DNA from: an uncultured bacterium
GTDB taxonomy: Bacteria > Cyanobacteriota > Vampirovibrionia > Gastranaerophilales > Gastranaerophilaceae
Assembly (NCBI GenBank): GCA_949299435.1
Contig: CASGAK010000051.1
Span: forward strand, 1-7,116
Direction of reading: 5' to 3'
Length of the DNA: 7,116 nt
Shown: positions 5,231 through 7,116 of the stretch, piece after piece
Layout: each line of letters begins with the position of its first letter
Position numbering within the stretch: position 1 is the first letter of the stretch
Notes under the pieces: model-generated
What the model saw: the letters and a program-made list of their open reading frames with translations, nothing else
What the model was told of the DNA's origin: nothing
Database searches by the model: none
Position numbers and translations under genes: made by a program

Positions 5231-6571
5231 TTTTCCGGCAATTATTACAGTGAAGTCTGATCCGTTGCAAAAATTATTTACTGGTTCATAGACAAACTGG
5301 TATCCTATAATTGATGGTGTCTTTTTCTTTAACCAGTTGAAATATTCGTTTGTAATTTTATTAGAATGAGCTACAAACTGTGTATGAGTTTTATTTACAT
5401 GTCCTGTACAAATTACATTTATTCCTAATGTTGTCAGCTGTTCTTTAACAAGATTTGCTTCTTCTTCGTTACCTACTGAATACATTATTCCGGCATTAAT
5501 TTGGGACATATCCTCGGGGTTTACTTTTTCTCTGTAAATTAGTCTGTTAACTACTTCTTGAGTCTTTTCGGGATCTAAAATCCAATAGCTGATATAACCT
5601 TTTTTATTTGGAGCACCTGGAAGCATTGCTATTTCTATTTTGTCCATATCAAGATGCTTTGCAAGTCCTGCATACTGAGAAAGCTCATAGAATGACATAT
5701 TTGTTTTTATATACTTATTAGCTACGTTTATAATTTCAGGAAGTTTTGTTATAGTTTCGGGCTTTTTCAGTGCCTCCATCATACCGCGAAGGAACCATTG
5801 TTGACGTTGCGTTCTGCCTATATCACCCATAGGGTCGTGTCTGAATCTTAAATATCCTACTACTTCTTTTCCACTAAGATGGTTGTTGCCTTTTGTTAAA
5901 TTTATAAATAATTTTCCTGAATAATCGTTGTAATGCATGTTTTTTTCGACATAAATATCTACACCGCCAAGGGCATCGACAATTTCTTCAACTGCTCTGT
6001 CATGAACCATTATGTATCGATCTATTTTGACACCTAAAGTATCTTCGATTGTCTTGATAGTCATTCCAATACCGCCGATAGCATGTGCTGCATTAATTTT
6101 TTGAATTCCATGATCATCAGGCAAATATACCTTACTGTCTCGTGGAATAGAAATTGCATTTAGTGATTTAGTTCTAGGATCTACATTCATTAAAATAATT
6201 GTATCTGTTCTTGTGCCTTCCCAAGGATCAGTACCTTCTCCATTGGAATCTACTCCTAAAAGTAAAATATTTCTTCGTTTAGCTCCGAACGGAAATGAAA
6301 AGTCGGCTTTGTGCTTTGTGTCGTTGTCTTTTGATAAGTTTACAAATAATTTTGTAATTAAATTGTCTTTTCCTAAATTTTCTTCTAAAAATTCTTGATT
6401 ATCCGCAAGTATAAAAAAGCTCAATGCTCCACCTATAATTAATATAGTTAATACCATAACAATTCTTAAAAACTTTGAGCTCTCTTGTTTCCTTAATTTT
6501 GCTTGTCTGATATATCTCTCGTCTTGATTGTTTTGACTTCTTCTCGGTCCTTTGGGTGTATCTGTTTTCAT
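5228..6571 (-). CDS. LytR-CpsA-Psr (LCP) family cell-wall protein
   Basis: LCP proteins transfer undecaprenyl-phosphate-linked glycopolymers (teichoic acid, capsule, arabinogalactan) to peptidoglycan on the outer face of the membrane. This 447-residue member has a basic cytosolic head (1-34), one transmembrane helix (about 35-56), an LCP domain (about 100-270) and a C-terminal LytR_C domain (about 357-447, from GIMYSVGNEEEA to SDFTVIIAGK). Signature residues are present: NILLLGVDS (101-109), TRTDT (120-124), SIPRDSKV (141-148), KINAAHAIGG (158-167), RFRHDPMGDIGRTQRQQ (242-258). These supply the arginines and aspartates expected to bind the pyrophosphate lipid and metal. Start ATG 6571 has AAGGA six bases upstream. 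A TATAAT at 6607-6612 could be its -10, but no good -35 is visible. The acceptor polymer cannot be read from sequence. Confidence 0.95.
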   Translation of the reverse strand: MKTDTPKGPRRSQNNQDERYIRQAKLRKQESSKFLRIVMVLTILIIGGALSFFILADNQEFLEENLGKDNLITKLFVNLSKDNDTKHKADFSFPFGAKRRNILLLGVDSNGEGTDPWEGTRTDTIILMNVDPRTKSLNAISIPRDSKVYLPDDHGIQKINAAHAIGGIGMTIKTIEDTLGVKIDRYIMVHDRAVEEIVDALGGVDIYVEKNMHYNDYSGKLFINLTKGNNHLSGKEVVGYLRFRHDPMGDIGRTQRQQWFLRGMMEALKKPETITKLPEIINVANKYIKTNMSFYELSQYAGLAKHLDMDKIEIAMLPGAPNKKGYISYWILDPEKTQEVVNRLIYREKVNPEDMSQINAGIMYSVGNEEEANLVKEQLTTLGINVICTGHVNKTHTQFVAHSNKITNEYFNWLKKKTPSIIGYQFVYEPVNNFCNGSDFTVIIAGK

Positions 6572-6650
6572 AATCTTTCCTTGTTTTTCTCTATAATTAA
6601 TATGATATTATATATTTATTATTTGCATATACAGTAATTTAATGATTTTG

Positions 6651-7116
6651 TTATATAACTTTCAGCAGGAATGTCGATACTAATGAAAAATATACAATAA
6701 GTCCGACTACATCAATTGTAGTTGCAATTACAGGCCCTGATGCGACAGCAGGATCTATGTTAATGGATTTTAGGGCAAAAGGTGTAAATGTCCCAATAAT
6801 TGTTGCCATCGTCATATTGATTGTCATTGCAATCCCCACTACAATGCCCAGCTCAATATTATGCTGCCAGCCCCAGGTTACCATGGTGACAAGCATTCCG
6901 AAGATACTTCCTATGATTAATCCTACAAACATTTCTCTTAGAATATGGTGGAATGCTGAGCTTAAAGTGACTTGTCCTGTAGATAGTCCGCGTACCATAA
7001 GAGTAATACTTTGAGTTCCGATGTTACCCCCAAGCCCGGCTAATAGCGGCATAAATATCGCAATTATAGGTAATGTAGCTATTGTATGGTCAAAATGATG
7101 AGCTACGTTTACCGCT
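6651..7116 (-). CDS. mgtE: Magnesium transporter MgtE, C-terminal part (open at window edge)
   Basis: The frame is open at 7116 and ends with TAA at 6653-6651, giving 154 visible residues. These are the end of the MgtE membrane domain: MPLLAGLGGNIGTQS (the conserved P-GGN-GTQS block), VRGLSTGQVT, several membrane helices, and the last-helix motif DPAVASGPVIATTIDVVG. The aspartate in TTIDVVG corresponds to the pore Mg2+-site aspartate of MgtE (Asp432 in Thermus thermophilus, from memory). MgtE forms a homodimeric Mg2+ channel gated by cytosolic N and CBS domains, which must lie beyond the window. The gene precedes the LCP gene by 79 bases on the same strand; no hairpin terminator lies between. 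Confidence 0.95.
   Translation of the reverse strand, partial: AVNVAHHFDHTIATLPIIAIFMPLLAGLGGNIGTQSITLMVRGLSTGQVTLSSAFHHILREMFVGLIIGSIFGMLVTMVTWGWQHNIELGIVVGIAMTINMTMATIIGTFTPFALKSINIDPAVASGPVIATTIDVVGLIVYFSLVSTFLLKVI

Noticed and set aside
1..7116. CRISPR array, insertion sequence or toxin-antitoxin pair
   Set aside because: No regularly spaced repeats, transposase, terminal inverted repeats or recognisable toxin/antitoxin domains were seen on either strand.

Overview
The window is AT-rich bacterial chromosome with mostly housekeeping genes. Strong ribosome-binding sites and standard stops (TAA, TAG and TGA all used) point to genetic code 11. The gene set (C+ type L31, flavin-dependent thymidylate synthase, YuiF-like permease, LemA, LytR-CpsA-Psr protein, MgtE) and the Lys/Asn/Ile-rich style would fit a host-associated Gastranaerophilales-like (Vampirovibrionia/Melainabacteria) genome or an AT-rich Firmicute. 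That placement is inference from gene style only.

Left part (1-2930). A 55-residue unknown protein lies on the minus strand at 10-177. A gene-poor, AT-rich stretch of about 260 bases separates it from rpmE (440-643, plus). A strong hairpin follows rpmE, then thyX (731-1438) and, 17 bases later, a YuiF-type Na+/H+ antiporter-family permease (1456-2757). These two are probably one transcription unit. A possible 54-residue minus-strand ORF (2737-2901) overlaps the permease 3' end tail to tail.

Middle (2931-4530). Two arginine tRNA genes, both minus strand, anticodons CCU (2931-3004) and CCG (4400-4473), flank a plus-strand gene for a 404-residue protein with an HNH-type nuclease signature and a distant CPCCG knuckle. 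This gene is the least ordinary object in the window. It ends six bases before the antisense tRNA, and the next terminator on its strand is the hairpin at 4498-4530, so its mRNA probably carries an antisense copy of tRNA-Arg(CCG).

Right part (4536-7116), all minus strand: mgtE (C-terminal part, open at the window edge), then an LCP cell-wall ligase, then lemA, then a strong bidirectional terminator. The three genes are spaced by 79 and 62 bases and concern the cell envelope or membrane.

A recurring layout is the nesting of a candidate promoter in the preceding gene's terminator, seen at rpmE/thyX and lemA/tRNA-Arg(CCG). No clear new multi-gene system is visible. The best leads are the HNH protein between the tRNAs, these compact terminator-promoter junctions and several unannotated small ORFs.
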